Assembly (NCBI GenBank): GCA_963556145.1
Contig: OY744468.1
Span: 4,712,001 to 4,776,000 of the forward strand
From: Hygrocybe punicea
Lineage: Eukaryota; Basidiomycota; Agaricomycetes; Agaricales; Hygrophoraceae
Direction of reading: 5' to 3'
Length of the DNA: 64,000 nucleotides
Below, piece after piece: positions 42,623 to 54,934 of the stretch; position 1 is the first letter of the stretch, and each line of letters opens with the position of its first letter. The notes below the pieces were generated by a model. The model was not told the origin of the DNA. It did not search any database and worked only from the letters and a program-made list of their open reading frames with translations. The position numbers and the translations under genes are program-made.

Positions 42623-44340
42623 ATGCAACCTTCATCTTCTCAGCCTCCCCCAACCGGAGCAAGTTTGAAAGCATGGTGGAGTAATTTTACCTCTGCCCCG
42701 AAACCAAAGAAGGACGTCGATTGGCAAAAAGGTGCGTGTTGGTATATCCCAAACTATCCGGCCTCGCTTACCGTATGCGCCCCAAGCCGAACAGGGCCTA
42801 CGCACCGTGTTTGGGAAATCACTGAAGGACAGTCTGAACTATGCGAGCGTTCAAATTTCAACCGCAAACTCAAATGGAGACCTATATGTATGGGGTTTCA
42901 TTCCCGTCGTTGTGGCGAAATGGTGTGTCGGTACTTGGCCGGCTCTTCAGTTTAGTGACGTCGTTGCTCGAACAGCGGTCTATATTTGAAGGAAAATGGT
43001 CTGTATTCTCGCTTTCGTGTTATCATTGCTCATTAGCGTTCATTCAATGATGCAATGCAGCAACCGAGGTTCAAGGTACCTTTCGTGTTAACGGGTCAAA
43101 TAAACGTATGCGAGACCTCCAAGCCGTGTTTGAAACTCCACCACGGGTGCGTATCCATTTGATACTCTTTTTCATCTCCCAGAAACAGATCGTCCGTCGT
43201 TCGCAGTACGGGAAATCATTAGATTGGAAGCAGGAAACTTATACCACCCACGACGTCGCGAGTGTTTTTCGAAGATACTTGACCCAGATGCCGGTACGTT
43301 GGTGTCTTCTTTGTCTATTGCCTTGATCAACAATCAATACAAGGAGCCCGTGATACCTCATGACATGTATCATGAGGTGAGCTAGCGCCATTCTGCCTCA
43401 TCGACGCTACTCACGTCTTCTTTTTGTTTTAGTTCCGGGATGCGTTAGGTGAGTCTACTCTGGTGAAGTTTCCCTTACTCAATTTCACCTCATCTGTGCA
43501 GCAAAGACACCCTTTTACCAGGATGAAGCTATTGCAAAGTATAAGGCGCTTATCAGTTCCATGCCTCGTGCCAACCAATACCTTCTTTTGTACGTCCTTG
43601 ACCTCCTATCAGTCTTTGCGCGGAAAGCCGACAAGAATCTCATGACCGCCACAAGTAAGCGATACCATTTTCCCAAAATGCTCCTAGCCTGTCTGAACAA
43701 GGTTTTCAACAGATCTTGCTGTCATTTTCCGACCGGGTTTAATATCACACCCAAACCACGAGATGTCTCCCCAAGAATATCAGCTGAGCCAACGGGTCCT
43801 TGAGTTCCTCATCGCGAATCAAGATTGGTTCATGTTAGACATTCCCTCCCCTCCCGCTCCTCTTCTGCCTCCTCCACGGCTAGATCCAGGTTCTCCTCGA
43901 TCTGGCGGATCGACGGATCCTGATGACTTTTACATAGTCCCGAGTTCGGAGGAGGAATACTCACAAGCGGAGGGGAATTGGGATTCGCCGAAGAAAGATA
44001 AGCGGAAATTGGGGCGGCGGAGGACGGTGGAGAAAGGTATTCATCATCATCTTACATTCCAGACCCTCGTTCTGATGATAGACGAAACTCAGATCCCTCC
44101 ACTGTCAGACCACAGAAGGCTTCTGAAGAAGGAGACCTTTCGCCGGTTGCGGAGTCACCATCGTTAACAACGGAGGTACCCCGTGGGGCTTTGGGCGTGA
44201 CACGGAGTCGGACATTGCCCTCTAGTAGAGATCAAGGGACTGTGGAGACTCCATCGCCCGAACGAGCAAGGCTTCTGCGGAAACACAAGCGTGCATCAAC
44301 ATCCAATACGGGGCGATCTGAGGTGGTGGAAACAGGGTGA
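42623..44340 (+). CDS. RhoGAP-domain protein, Sac7/Bag7 type
   Basis: Ten exons: 42623-42731, 42787-42922, 42976-42998, 43061-43146, 43207-43293, 43344-43376, 43433-43448, 43502-43654, 43713-44036, 44093-44340, giving about 404 residues. All introns are GT-AG and 50-62 nt. The GAP domain spans residues ~41-258: VFGKSLKDSLNYASV, FIPVVVAKCG, the arginine finger in GTFRVNGSNKRM (Arg98), YTTHDVASVFRRYLTQMPEP and the conserved Asn215 in NLAVIFRPG. It should switch off a Rho GTPase; in yeast, Sac7/Bag7 act on Rho1 in cell-wall and actin control. The C-tail is Ser/Pro/Arg-rich and ends ...SRTLPSSR... and VVETG. The last intron could end 30 nt earlier (44062), also in frame. An upstream ATG at 42443 is possible. 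Confidence 0.88.
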
Positions 44341-45364
44341 AGAAGGACTGCCCTCAAGTTGTGTATTTTTCTTCTGCCTTTCTGGGTTCATTTCTCCATC
44401 TTATGAACTGTGCTTTGCTCATCCTCCTTCAGGGTAAATCATGTAGCAGAGTGTTAGATTAATGTGTATCTTTGTTCCTTTTGACTCTCAGGACCTCATC
44501 ACAAAGGACCTGATGTTTTTCTATGAAATAATGTTTTGTAATCTTATTATAGCCCAAAATCTTGGACAGATAAACACTGTGAAACCTTTCTCCTCACACA
44601 AGTCACAATCATCCCTCTGAATGCTTGACTGATCAGTCTCACACGAGTGACTGTACACTTGGCCTACCTGTCTGACATGGTCCATCTTCCACTCCTTAGT
44701 TACCTATTGAGTCCAAGTCAGCTGGCCTGTCTTACATGCCAATGTAGGGGAGCTGCACAGTGCACAACACAATGATGAGGTGAATGAGCATTCTACTGTG
44801 AACAATCATTGATCATGATACATTCCATTGCTCTCTCCAATCTGACAATCCCCATACTGCACTCTTCAGACTGCAGCCACAGACAATATGATCTTCCAAT
44901 GCAGTGACACAATCATTATTGTTTATTGTTCATAAGGCTAGGCAAGGATTTGTCAAGGGTATTGGTTATGTGGAAATCATTTCAAATGTTGTAACTCAGC
45001 ATTTCAGAATTTGACCATGACTCACTGAGAAAACGATACATTAGAAGGTACCCTGCAATGTTGCTTATATCATAATAGAGTCAAAACTAATATATCTGTT
45101 GAATTTTCCATGTTTTTGCCAAGGGTTTGTAAGAGTTCAAAGTAAGCAAAAACTCGGAGTAAGGGGCAATACTTTTTGGTGTTTTGGTTTGTAAGATGCA
45201 AATAAATTGTTCTCATTATCAACATCTGCCTAAAAACACATCTTTCAGATCAATAAAGTTCCCCATAAAAATTTAAGTTCTCATAAATTCATCTATGCCA
45301 CTTCTTGATAAAAATACAAAAATACAATGCTTACAACCCTTGCAAAACCCTTGCCCAGCCTTAA
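44341..45364. other. intergenic, nothing recognised
   Basis: Downstream of the RhoGAP gene; it holds its 3' UTR. AT-richer than the gene, with no ORF of note and no terminal repeats. Confidence 0.4.
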
Positions 45365-46145
45365 TTGTTCACACATCACTGCCTCATGCAGTACCCAACC
45401 ACACATTTCCCACAGCTTGTCACCTGTGCCATGACTCGAAACCTGGATCCACATTCATTTACCCTTTCCTATCTGAACCTTGATGATATCCCTAAGGTTG
45501 TTGGTGTGAGTACCAGTAGCTGCCTCTTGCTGGGACAACCCAGGTGCTTTGGAGTCCAGCCAATTTTTTTTTCTCTTCTCCCACAGCTCCTTGGCTTTCA
45601 CGAGAGCACTGTGTAGTCATTTGCTGCTAGGCTGGCATGTATGCTTGTTATTACCTTTCACCCCAATTACAACCCCAACATCATTGATTCAGTCTGCAGT
45701 ATCATCGATTCCAATCACAATGTCACACCGATCACTGCTGGGTCACAAACCCTAGTACATGCTTTGAATAACACCACTCAACACAATCACCATATCCTCC
45801 AATGGTTATCATCATACCCTCAAACCAGTTGCTGGCTGCCACATTGGCACCCCAACATGCACAATCCATGAACAACTCGAAGACACCATTCATTATGGAC
45901 CTCAGTCTCGCTATCACCATGGATCATGACAAAGAAACCTGCCCTGAAGATGTTCAATATATAAACCAGACATTTGTAGTTTACGTCCCATAAGTTTAGT
46001 CTAGCTACTCTTCCCCCAATCGCATACTTGAATCACCCAGACAAATCCCTCCTCTTCCACCTTATTTGTACCTGCTTACCTTTATATACATCCTTGTTTG
46101 GTTTGTTGTTGCTGGAGTCTGCAATTAAGACCGTGATCTGTAACA
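45365..46145 (+). repeat. family-B unit, diverged 3' part
   Basis: It shares CACAGCTTGTCACC, GCCATGACTCGAAACCTGGA and CCACATTCATTTA with 37020-37075 and ends GATCTGTAACA like 37919. It is strongly diverged with deletions, the oldest of the copies. Confidence 0.65.
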
Positions 46146-49100
46146 CTTGTGAAAATTGAGTATGCCCAGGCCAGAAAGCACCTTCCACACTCACACAGGT
46201 ATGGGTTGCACTCTGATGATTCCATATGTAAAGGGCCAAAGCAAGGCTCATTTTTGAACACAACAGTGCAAATTTCACGGAGAAACAGTGAGATTTAAAA
46301 AATCTTATCAAGACAAGAGATCTGACTGATCAGGTTCTATCAGCAGGCATTCGAGTCAAGCTTGCCATTAATACATCAGAGGGCTCTGAGATACTTTTGA
46401 AAGATGAAAATCTCATGGTAGCCATGATGGGACTGTGAAAAATGTCTGCATGCTATCATGCCTGTGCAGGTGTTTTTCATGGGTTCATCATACATTATTT
46501 CTTGGCCTGGATGTTAGTAAAATTTTGAAATTTTATTTGGCCCAGGACCTCATACAATTACAACCGCACCTTGCTGTGAGGGACTGTAGGAAGACTGCAA
46601 ATTATGTGAGAAAGACATGAGAACCCCCACATCTCACAAGATCTAGCAGATTTTATTTGATCGGCAAGCACCATGTCTTAATTGGAAAGTAGATGTTTGT
46701 AACTTTGACTTCACCTGAATGATCTGGTGGATGAGCCATATAAAGGTCTTGTGAATAATATTTTACACCTTTCTAGCTGAGCCGACCATGCCAAAGATCT
46801 TGAAATCCAAGCCCCACCATACAGCAGAAAAAGTGTATGTTGTCGAACTTCATAGTTTGCTTTAATTTAACACTCAACATACCCAGCCCAACCAAACCTT
46901 ATAAACATCTAGCTGATCATGTGGACCAAGTCATATTGTATTAGTCTCCCCCAACATGATCTACACCAAGAATTAACTTTCCTAACTTACATCAGCATGT
47001 GATGGCAAGTGTGGTAACAGTGACTGCTGACATTCACCACTATCAAGGATTATGGATGAATGATGCCTGCACAGTGGAAATGTTACTGTGTCTCATTCCA
47101 GAGGATGAAGCAATGGAAGGGCTGTCTCAGGCTTGAGACTGAGATCACTCTTTGTAATAGTATGAGATTTTGGATATATCAGATGTGATATTCATCTGAA
47201 GGGATGACCATGAAAACACACCAGCTTCACCTTAGATAGCTTAAAATGCAATTTATTTGTTTGCATACCCTAACAGTTCACTGAAAGCCCATTGAACATG
47301 GAGAAACAGCTGTTCATATGATCATAAATAACAATATCACTTGAATGCCCACCTATGATGTTGCAGTTAAGATGATGGTTGAAGAGAGCTGAATGAACCA
47401 TCCTACATTGATTCTGACACATAGCTCACAGCTGGGACTGACTTGGATGCTGTGACATCTCATAGTTTCTCAGTTTGACTTAATGTTATGATGCATTTGA
47501 GTTGTCATCCTATTGCATCATGACTTTGCTATTGTCTGTGATTAGTTCTGTATAGAACAAGGGTTTTGACAGACAAACTTGGAATAGGAAAGTCCTCATC
47601 CTCCAAAAATGTGTCATCCTCACCATGCATTGCCTTGAGATCAACAAAATGAGATGATATGCCAGTGATTGAGAGAAGAAGGTGAGAGCACATTTCCTAA
47701 CTGTATTGAGCCTGAGAATCCACATGTGCAAAGGTTCTTAAGGTTGGTCTGGCACAACATGATCTTGCTGGTACTTAGTACGGGTAAAATGGAATGACAG
47801 AATCTTCACTAGTACTCAGTATGTGCAAAGTGGGATTCCGAGTTGGAAGACAGCATGACCAGTGACTTGTGACAATGAGAATCAAGCATGCTTTTAGTTA
47901 TTTAACAAACTTGAACAAACTTCATCATCTTCTCCATAGCAGAGCCACAGAGAAGATGTTCTGGGTGACCTCTTCACAAAATTTCACTCTCAGCAGCTGA
48001 GCTGCAAAGATCTCTAGGCTCTGGGCAAGCTCATACTGTCCTGGGCTAACCTCAAGAATCCTTGCATGCAAGGATTTCTGAGTGCTCATCTTAACCCATC
48101 AGCACCTCAACCCTGCTGCACTCTTATCTGGCTTTTTGCTTATGACTCTGATGCTGGAACCAACCCTGCTGTACTTCCCACTGCAAGAGACATTGGCCTC
48201 AACTGTATTTGAAATCAATCAGTTGCAGATTGGGCAATAGGGTGTGAGTTTTGGCTGCAGTCCTTGTATTTTCCTTATCACTTGTCATACAAAATGACCT
48301 AGTTCACATCATATGCAAGTTAATGGTTGTTGTCAGTCTTCTGCTAAGAGAGGTGTTAGACTCTCCACTGGTTGGCCAGGCTACAATCAACCAATACTGT
48401 GTCCTCAGTCCATGATCCATCAAAATCTTTGTCTCATGTAGAACTCATAGCAGACAATGCTGTAATTGATTTTCTTCTGTAACTAAACCACGAAAATGTG
48501 TATCCTACATGACAGAAATTATGGAGCTAGTTAATGATGGCATTCAATGGGTACAGACCCAACCAGGACAATTTTGAAAACAGACTCAGGGTTGGCAAAG
48601 TAAGCACCAAGGACAATAACTGGAGACTCCAGAATGAAAGGGTTGATTAAGCTTAGTTTTATTAAGTAAAAAAAATGCTTACTCTTGATGGGCCCTCCAT
48701 AAATTAACCAATTCACCCAGATCATTCCAAGGTGTCTCTCTGGCCCTCTCCCTGCCTGCATAGAGCACGCTGGTCAATGCAGTGACTGGTATCACTATAT
48801 GGTGTGTATTGGCTGTATTGGCCATATTGTTCACCTCAAGTTGTCATTTCATAGCAGTCAGAGTGGGGCATCTCACCTTGAAACTGGATGGGATGTTGGA
48901 GTGGATTCAGATGCTGCAGATTGGGCTGCTGCAGATTCTGTTGCAAATTCTCAATGGTACCTTCAAGTTGGTATTGATATCCATTGGCACTATGTTGAAT
49001 GTGAACTGGGTTACCTACATGGCTGGTGAGCTAGTTAACCAATATTGAGGTGATGAAATGCTTACCGCAATCCTGAGCCCAACACTCATTTTGGGGATAT

Positions 49101-49386
49101 GGTTGACTCATGCTGGTAGTGGGGGGATGAATTACAAGTTCCAGCAGATATGTCTTTATCATGAATACCTTAACTTAGCTTTACCATCAGCTAACTCCAG
49201 TATTATAGATATAAGCAAGACCCAGGAACAATTCATAAAATAATCAAGATACTCTCATACTCTATGCCCCATGGGTAAATCATTGAATCGTGAATCTCTC
49301 TATCACATAACAAGCATTCCCACTTTAGGAATGAATCAAGATCTCAGCAAGGTGGTCAACACAACACATACCTCACATAACCCTAT
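46146..49386. other. 3.2 kb AT-rich stretch, no recognisable gene
   Basis: Only short frames (under 90 codons) with no believable homology. The frame at 48782-49048 is hydrophobic but I do not trust it. No inverted repeats or tandem repeats stood out. Probably old, decayed repeat sequence. Confidence 0.4.
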
Positions 49387-50744
49387 TGTTCTGGATCACT
49401 TCTACAGTGGGCTCCAGCAACAATCAACTTAACTAGGAGGTGGTTTCCAGAGGAGAGATCAGCAGTTTCATTGTTGCTTATAACTAAGACAACACTGCTA
49501 CAAAGGGGGGGAGGGGGTTTATGGTCTAAAGTCATGCGAGCCATGGGGGTTACCCAAGACAAGAGGGTCTGCCCCAAGAACCAGACTAAATGTAAGGAAA
49601 GGAAAAGAAGGAAAAGTCTGAACTAACTACAAGAACAGTAGATATAGTGACTGGTCTTGAGGGGAGGTAAATAGAAGTCCAACCATGAGGCTACAGCAAG
49701 TCCAACTACACCATGTGTTCACCATGAGGTGAACATGAGGCATCCTCATGTCAATGTTCTCATGATCCAACTAGAGGCCCAGGTGTCATTGAGGAGGTCC
49801 AGATGACTCAGATGATTTGTCATCGGATCATGTGACATGCAGAATTGTTAATTCAGGGTCTATACTTGCTGTAACAGGCAAGTGCATAGTCTGGTAAGTG
49901 CATTGCATGGTTGGGTCAAAGAGGGGTATCGTCCAGTGTGGGATTGGTGAAGAGAGTGTCTTGAGGTAGTGTGGATATAGTGACAAGGTTGGTATGAAAG
50001 AAAACAAAGGAATGTGTTAGGAGAAAACCAACTAGGATGGTGGGATAGTCGAGGTCAGACATGTGAACAGCATAAGCTATGCCGGTGACAATGTCTGTGA
50101 TGATGACATATTGAGGGGTGATGTCTTGTTCTGTGTGTGGAACAATGAGGTCCACCTGATGTCAGTATTCTTTCAAGAAAGGGTATTGTTGTAAACAAGT
50201 GTGGGAGATATCAAGGTTACGGATGAAAAAGGATAAATGAATGTGGGTCCAGGTTTCAAGTCATGGCATGAGTGACAAGCTGTGGTAGTGTTGCCGTAGT
50301 TCGGTTCCGAACCTAGCCGAACCCGGTTCAAACCCCGAACCGAACCCTAAGTTCAGTCTAAGTTCAGCCAAGTGCTGAACCGGACCGCGGGTTCAGTTCC
50401 GGGTTTCGAGGCCTGCCGGATTTCCTGAACAGCTCCAAACCATGTCCAAACCGTGAATGTGGATATTTTTAAGGTATTTATTTCATTTATTTTTCGCATT
50501 CCTTTGCTTACTTTTTCGTGTTAAATGGTATCATGTGACCGTTACAGGTAGCTTTCTTCACCAACACGCAACAACGCAAGGCCAATGAATGCGACACAAT
50601 GTCACGTTCATGAACACAGGTACATATTTTACTTTCCTGAACTTTACTAATGTTGCCTGCTACAGGAAGCTCGACCGCGACCGCAGTGTGACCACACCCA
50701 CGGCCGCGAGATGACCACCCAACGCCAATGGACATGGGACAGCC

Positions 50745-51115
50745 GCAACACCACCACCACCACCACCACCACCACCAGCGGCGGCAACGGCAACGGCAAC
50801 GGCAACGGCCAGCAACAGCGGCAGCAGCAGCAGCAGCAACTGCAATGGCAGCAGCAGCAGCAACTGCAGTGCCGGCAGCAACGGCAATGGCAATGGCAAC
50901 AGCAGCAGCAGCACATGCTGGCAATGCCAGGCAGGGACCACGGGACAAGACGCCCAATCCCTCCACATCCCTTGGGGACACTGGAGGGCTCCCCGGCAGC
51001 AACGGCAACAGCAACAGCAGCAGCAGCGCCAGCAGAAACGACAATGGCAGCAGCAGCAGCAGCAACAGAAGCGGCAGCAGCAGCAGTGGCAGCGCCAGCA
51101 CCAGCAGCAGCAATG
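50745..51115. repeat. CAC and CAG trinucleotide repeat tracts
   Basis: (CAC)n at about 50745-50778, interrupted GGCAAC/CAG tracts to 50910, and further CAG/CAA tracts at 51000-51115. Confidence 0.9.
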
Positions 51116-51203
51116 CCGGCAATGCCAGGCAGGGACCACGGGACAAGATGCCCCATCCCTCCACATCCCTTGGGGACACCGGAGGGCTCCCCCGCACCCA
51201 TCT

Positions 51204-51257
51204 ACCTCGCAATATGCAGCGCCATATCTATTGATACGTGCCTGCCATTCGTGAGGA
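51204..51257. other. conserved palindromic module, copy 8
   Basis: ACCTCGCAATATGCAGC arm, GCCATATCTATTGATACGTG core and CATTCGTGAGGA arm. Confidence 0.75.
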
Positions 51258-51726
51258 GAACGGAGCTCATGGGAGCCCACCTCGGTCTGGGTTTCAGACC
51301 GCGTCTGAACCCAGACCGAACGCGGTGAGACGGTTCGATGCTGTCTGGGTCCAGGTTTGGCCATGCGCCAAACCGGACCCAAAGTTCGGTTCGCGGTTCC
51401 GCCAAAAAGGGTCGGAACCGGACCGAACTGAACTTCGGCAACAATAAGCTGTGGGAATAAGATGTTGGGTACTGCATTGAAGCGATGACATGTGAACAAT
51501 ACACAATAGGGGTTGGTTCACTGTTTGGGAAATCATATGGTCTGTGGTCGAAGTCCAAAAGAATGTGCTTTGGTGATGATCGGATTGGAAGGACCAGTGA
51601 AATGTCTTGTGATCAAGGATTGTCCAGGGCATGCATGCAGGTGAGGAATGTCATCAGATACTCAGGGAGGATAATGGTAGGCACGGAATACCAAAGTGGA
51701 AACCATATATCCAGGTATGGCAATTG

Positions 51727-51897
51727 TTAATTACATGTTGAGATATTGTCGAGGTGGAAGTCAGATGTATTGATGGCAGAAAGGTTTTGGTGCCGATGCC
51801 AAAGATAGATCATAACAAGGTAGAAACCGATAAGGAAAGTGATGGCAATGCTGCCAATGATGATTACAGTAATTAGTTGTGTTGGGAGTACAGCCAT
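51727..51897 (-). CDS. 56-aa single-pass membrane microprotein ORF, second copy
   Basis: Same length and almost the same protein as 36584-36754 (MAVLPTQLITVIIIGSIAIT...). Differences in the first 35 codons are all synonymous by my reading; the tail has a few replacements (HRHQNLSAINTSDF). Upstream the frame is continuous with the hAT transposase fragment, an accident of the junction near 51921. Confidence 0.5.
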   Translation of the reverse strand: MAVLPTQLITVIIIGSIAITFLIGFYLVMIYLWHRHQNLSAINTSDFHLDNISTCN

Positions 51898-51921
51898 TGT
51901 GTATCGGTTTGTTGTGGGATG

Positions 51922-52398
51922 TGAGTGCATGCATTTTGAACCAGACAATGTGATGACAAACCAGAGTAAGCAAACATTAGATTTGTCTATCTCCTCGGCT
52001 GGCAAGTTCCTGTCCAAGAAGGCATCCAAGTTGCGTTTCATAGCAATTGTTTGACCTTTTGACAATTTTTCCTTCTTTATCACTGGTCCATTGACATCAA
52101 TTGGCGAGTCTATTTCCCCATCTGAGGCGTCTGAAATCTGACTAGTTGTGATTCTACCCTTCTGCATTAGAATACACTGTGCATCTTTTCAGACATCATC
52201 AGGTGCATTGGGGCATGATTCATACTTCAATAGGTGCTTTATACAATGCAGGTCACAGTGTTCTATCAGGGGAGAACTCGAGGGATAGTAGTTGCACTGC
52301 ATACGCCAGCATTTTGTTTTTGAATTTTTATTGCCTTCCTTCGTAAAATGCTCTTCAATGAAAGAATCAGGAGGTTAGCTGCCAGGATGCTTCGACAT
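51922..52398 (-). pseudogene. hAT transposase, N-terminal fragment with BED zinc finger
   Basis: The minus frame from ATG at 52398 reads MSKHPGS, then FIEEHFTKEGNKNSKTKCW, a BED-type finger pattern (CWRMQC ... HCDLHCIKHL) and SCPNAPDDV, as in fungal hAT transposases. Then come the linker KKEKLSKGQTIAMKRNLDAF and LDRNLPAEEIDKSNVCLLWF, matching the start of the catalytic part. Stops occur after GS and after PDDV. The rest is lost at 51921. It is the only hAT coding sequence I see in the window, so the autonomous partner of the non-autonomous elements is elsewhere. Confidence 0.75.
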
Positions 52399-52628
52399 GA
52401 TGAAAGTTCCATAGCATCACTAGATTTGACTGGTAACATTTTTCAGGAAGACTGACAATAGTGTGTATTGCCTGAAATGTGACCTTGAAGCTAGACAATG
52501 GGTATTGTAATGACTGAGTTTCGCCACCTTTTGCCACACATTTTTCCAGCGGTTGAAGCGCCACCCTGGCATGCGCCATGTGGAAAAACCTGGCACAGCA
52601 AAATGGCACAGTTTTGCCACCATCACTA
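52399..52628. mobile_element. 5' end of the hAT element carrying the transposase fragment
   Basis: Right terminus, read on the minus strand, is TAGTGATGGTGGCAAAACTG, beginning TAGTG like the non-autonomous elements. AGTGTGGG (52629-52636) follows as the expected target-duplication position; in the intact family-B copy at 49936 the same site reads CCAGTGTGGG. The other terminus is deleted. Confidence 0.6.
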
Positions 52629-53849
52629 AGTGTGGGATTAGTGAAGGGAGTGTCTTGAGGTAGTGTGTGGTTATAACAGCAAGGTCAGTATGAAAGAAAT
52701 CAAAGGAATGTGCTGGGGGAAAACCAACTAGGACGGTGGGATAGTCAAGGTCAGACATGTGAACAGCATAAGCTGTGCTGGATGACGATGTCTGTGTCAA
52801 TGACATATCGATGTAGTGAACGCGGCCTGGGTAGGTGTGGATTCAGTGATTTTTGAGTCCTGTCAGTGGGATCAAAACCCAAACTCTTCTTGTTTGTGAC
52901 TATTTACAACAGCCACTACATACAAATAATAGAACAAATAGGGAATATGGTAAAATGAGTGAATATGTACCCAGAGATATATATGTCTCCATCAAGGGGC
53001 AATGTCTTGTCCTGGTGTGGAACAATGATGTCCACTTGATGCCGGTATTCCTCCAAGAAATGGTATTGTTGTAAATGAGTGTGGGAGGTATCAAGGTTAC
53101 AGATGGAAAGGGATAAATGAATGTGGGTCCAGGTTTCGAGTCATGGCACAGGTGACAGGCTGTGGGAACAAGTCGTCGGGTACTGCATTGAAGCGATGAC
53201 ATGTGAACAATGTACAATAGGGGTTGGTTCACTGTATTGGGAAGTCGTATGGTCTGTGCTTGAAGTATGAATGTACTTCGGCGATGGTTGGATTGGAGGG
53301 AACAGTGAAATGTCTTGTGATTGAGGATTGTTCAGAGTGTACAAGCAGGTGAGGAATGTCGTCGGATCGTCAGGGAAGATAATGGCAGGCACAGGATATG
53401 AAAGTGGAAACCATATATCCAGGAATGGAAATTGTCAATCGGTTTCATCAATGAAGGAAGGTTGCCTTTTCCAGAGGTCAATCATGACAATGTAGAAACC
53501 AATCAGAAACGTGATTGCTATGGCACCAATGATCATCACAGTTATGAACTGTTTGGTGAGGATAGCCATTGTGAGTTGGTTTGGGAAGACAGTATGTCAT
53601 ACAGCGAAGGCAATGAAAGTGATGTCCATTGGCAAGGCAACTATTCAGGTACAGCAAGGTCACATGGGGATGTGTCCATGGTTGGTCTGGATTGTTCTAG
53701 AAGAAAGGATAAAGATGGAACAAGAACAAGAATAAACAATGATGTCCAAAAGAAGACAAGGCAAAATGGAACAAAAAAGGAAGGTGTGGGGAATTGTCAT
53801 GGCAGGTATCAGAGTTAGAATCGGAGTTGTGGAGTTAAAAAATGTAACA
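52629..53849 (-). repeat. family-B unit, central and 5' part
   Basis: From AGTGTGGGATTAGTG to GTTAAAAAATGTAACA at 53849, the unit's 5' end. It contains the third copy of the membrane ORF. Confidence 0.75.
53435..53569 (-). CDS. 44-aa single-pass membrane microprotein ORF, third copy
   Basis: MAILTKQFITVMIIGAIAIT followed by FLIGFYIVMIDLWKR and a short acidic end (SFIDETD). The hydrophobic helix and the LW[HK]R boundary are kept although many third codon positions differ from the other two copies. Confidence 0.5.
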   Translation of the reverse strand: MAILTKQFITVMIIGAIAITFLIGFYIVMIDLWKRQPSFIDETD

Positions 53850-54934
53850 GTGAGTCTGGGTTTCAAGTCATGGCACAGGTGACAAGCTGTGGGAACAAGT
53901 CGTTGGGTACTGCATTGAAGCAATGATGTGTGAACAATAAACAATAGGGGTTGGTTCACTGTATTGGGAAGTCATGGTCTGTGTGCAAAGTCTGAAGGAG
54001 TGCACTCTGGAGATGGTTGGATTGGAGGGAACAGTGAAATGTCTTGCAATTGAGGTAGTGCTGCCAAAGTTCAGTTCAGAACCAATCTGAACCCGGTTCA
54101 AACTCTGAACTGAACCAGAAGCTCGGTTCAGTCCAGCACCTTGGGCTGAACTAAACCCTGGGTCCGGTTTGGGGTTCAGGCAACCCCTGGGTTGTCTAAA
54201 CAGTTCACAAGCCATTCAGAACTCCTGAACCGATGTCCGCAGGTATGTATTTTTCGCTCAAATGAAAGTTGTACTCACATGCCGATTTCAGAAATTTTCC
54301 GTTTCAGTCACTGAACTTTATTCTCACCCACAACAACTGACAACTTTATCACCACATGAATAGACCTTGAACACAAGCATTCAAGGTAAATTAGTATGTT
54401 TTTCCCTTTATTATCATATGTTTCCATTTACTGATAATATTTTTGGTACTTCTACTAACTCAAATGAAGTCAGCAGCCACCACAACAATGGATGACAATG
54501 ACAATGACAATGACACACAATGCAAGCACCAGCACCAGCATCGGAGGTGGCAGCAGCACCAGCACCAGAACCAACACCAACACCACCACCACCACCACCA
54601 CCACCACTGTGTTGCCATCAATGAACCACAAATGAGAGAAAGAGAGCAGCAGGGAAGGTGCACCCAACCCCACTGCCCTTTGTAAGTTTGTATTTATTAA
54701 TAACAAAGTCAGCTAATCGTACTATACACACCAGCCCAACAACATCCACACCCATGCCCATGCCAATGTTTACACCAATGCCCAATGCCAATGTCCCCAC
54801 AGCAATGGCAATTGTGACAACAGATCACAAGGGAGGCAATGGGAGCAATGGGAGCGGTGCACCGACTGACTCCTGCTGCACTAGATGTGTGACCACCAGT
54901 GCAAGGCGGGACCAGGTCCCCATCCCCAGCAAAC

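Larger units (their letters stand above)
50286..51446. mobile_element. non-autonomous hAT-type element
   Basis: Starts TAGTGTTGCCGTAGTTCGGT and ends AACTTCGGCAACAATA, flanked by perfect 8-bp duplications AGCTGTGG (50278-50285 and 51447-51454). 1161 bp. It contains (CAC)n and long (CAG)n tracts (50745-50910, 51010-51115), two copies of a CAGGGACCACGGGACAAGA block and the palindromic module about 190 bp from the right end. The long poly-amino-acid frames come from the trinucleotide repeats. Confidence 0.95.
49387..51921 (-). repeat. family-B unit, 3' and central part, split by a hAT-type element
   Basis: In minus orientation from TGTTCTGGATCACTTC (the unit's 3' end) at 49387 to 50285, then from 51447 to about 51921, where it gives way to hAT transposase sequence. 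The hAT-type element at 50286-51446 is inserted in it. It includes the 51727-51897 copy of the membrane ORF. Confidence 0.75.

Noticed and set aside
48782..49048. 88-codon hydrophobic frame resembling a membrane protein
   Set aside because: It stands alone in decayed AT-rich sequence with no copy elsewhere in the window and no recognisable family.
50508..51328. Long Ala/Gln/His/Leu-rich frames on both strands
   Set aside because: They are produced by CAG and CAC trinucleotide repeats inside the hAT-type element at 50286-51446.
53432..53818. 128-codon plus-strand frame
   Set aside because: It is the antisense shadow of the family-B unit and not shared as an open frame by the other copies.
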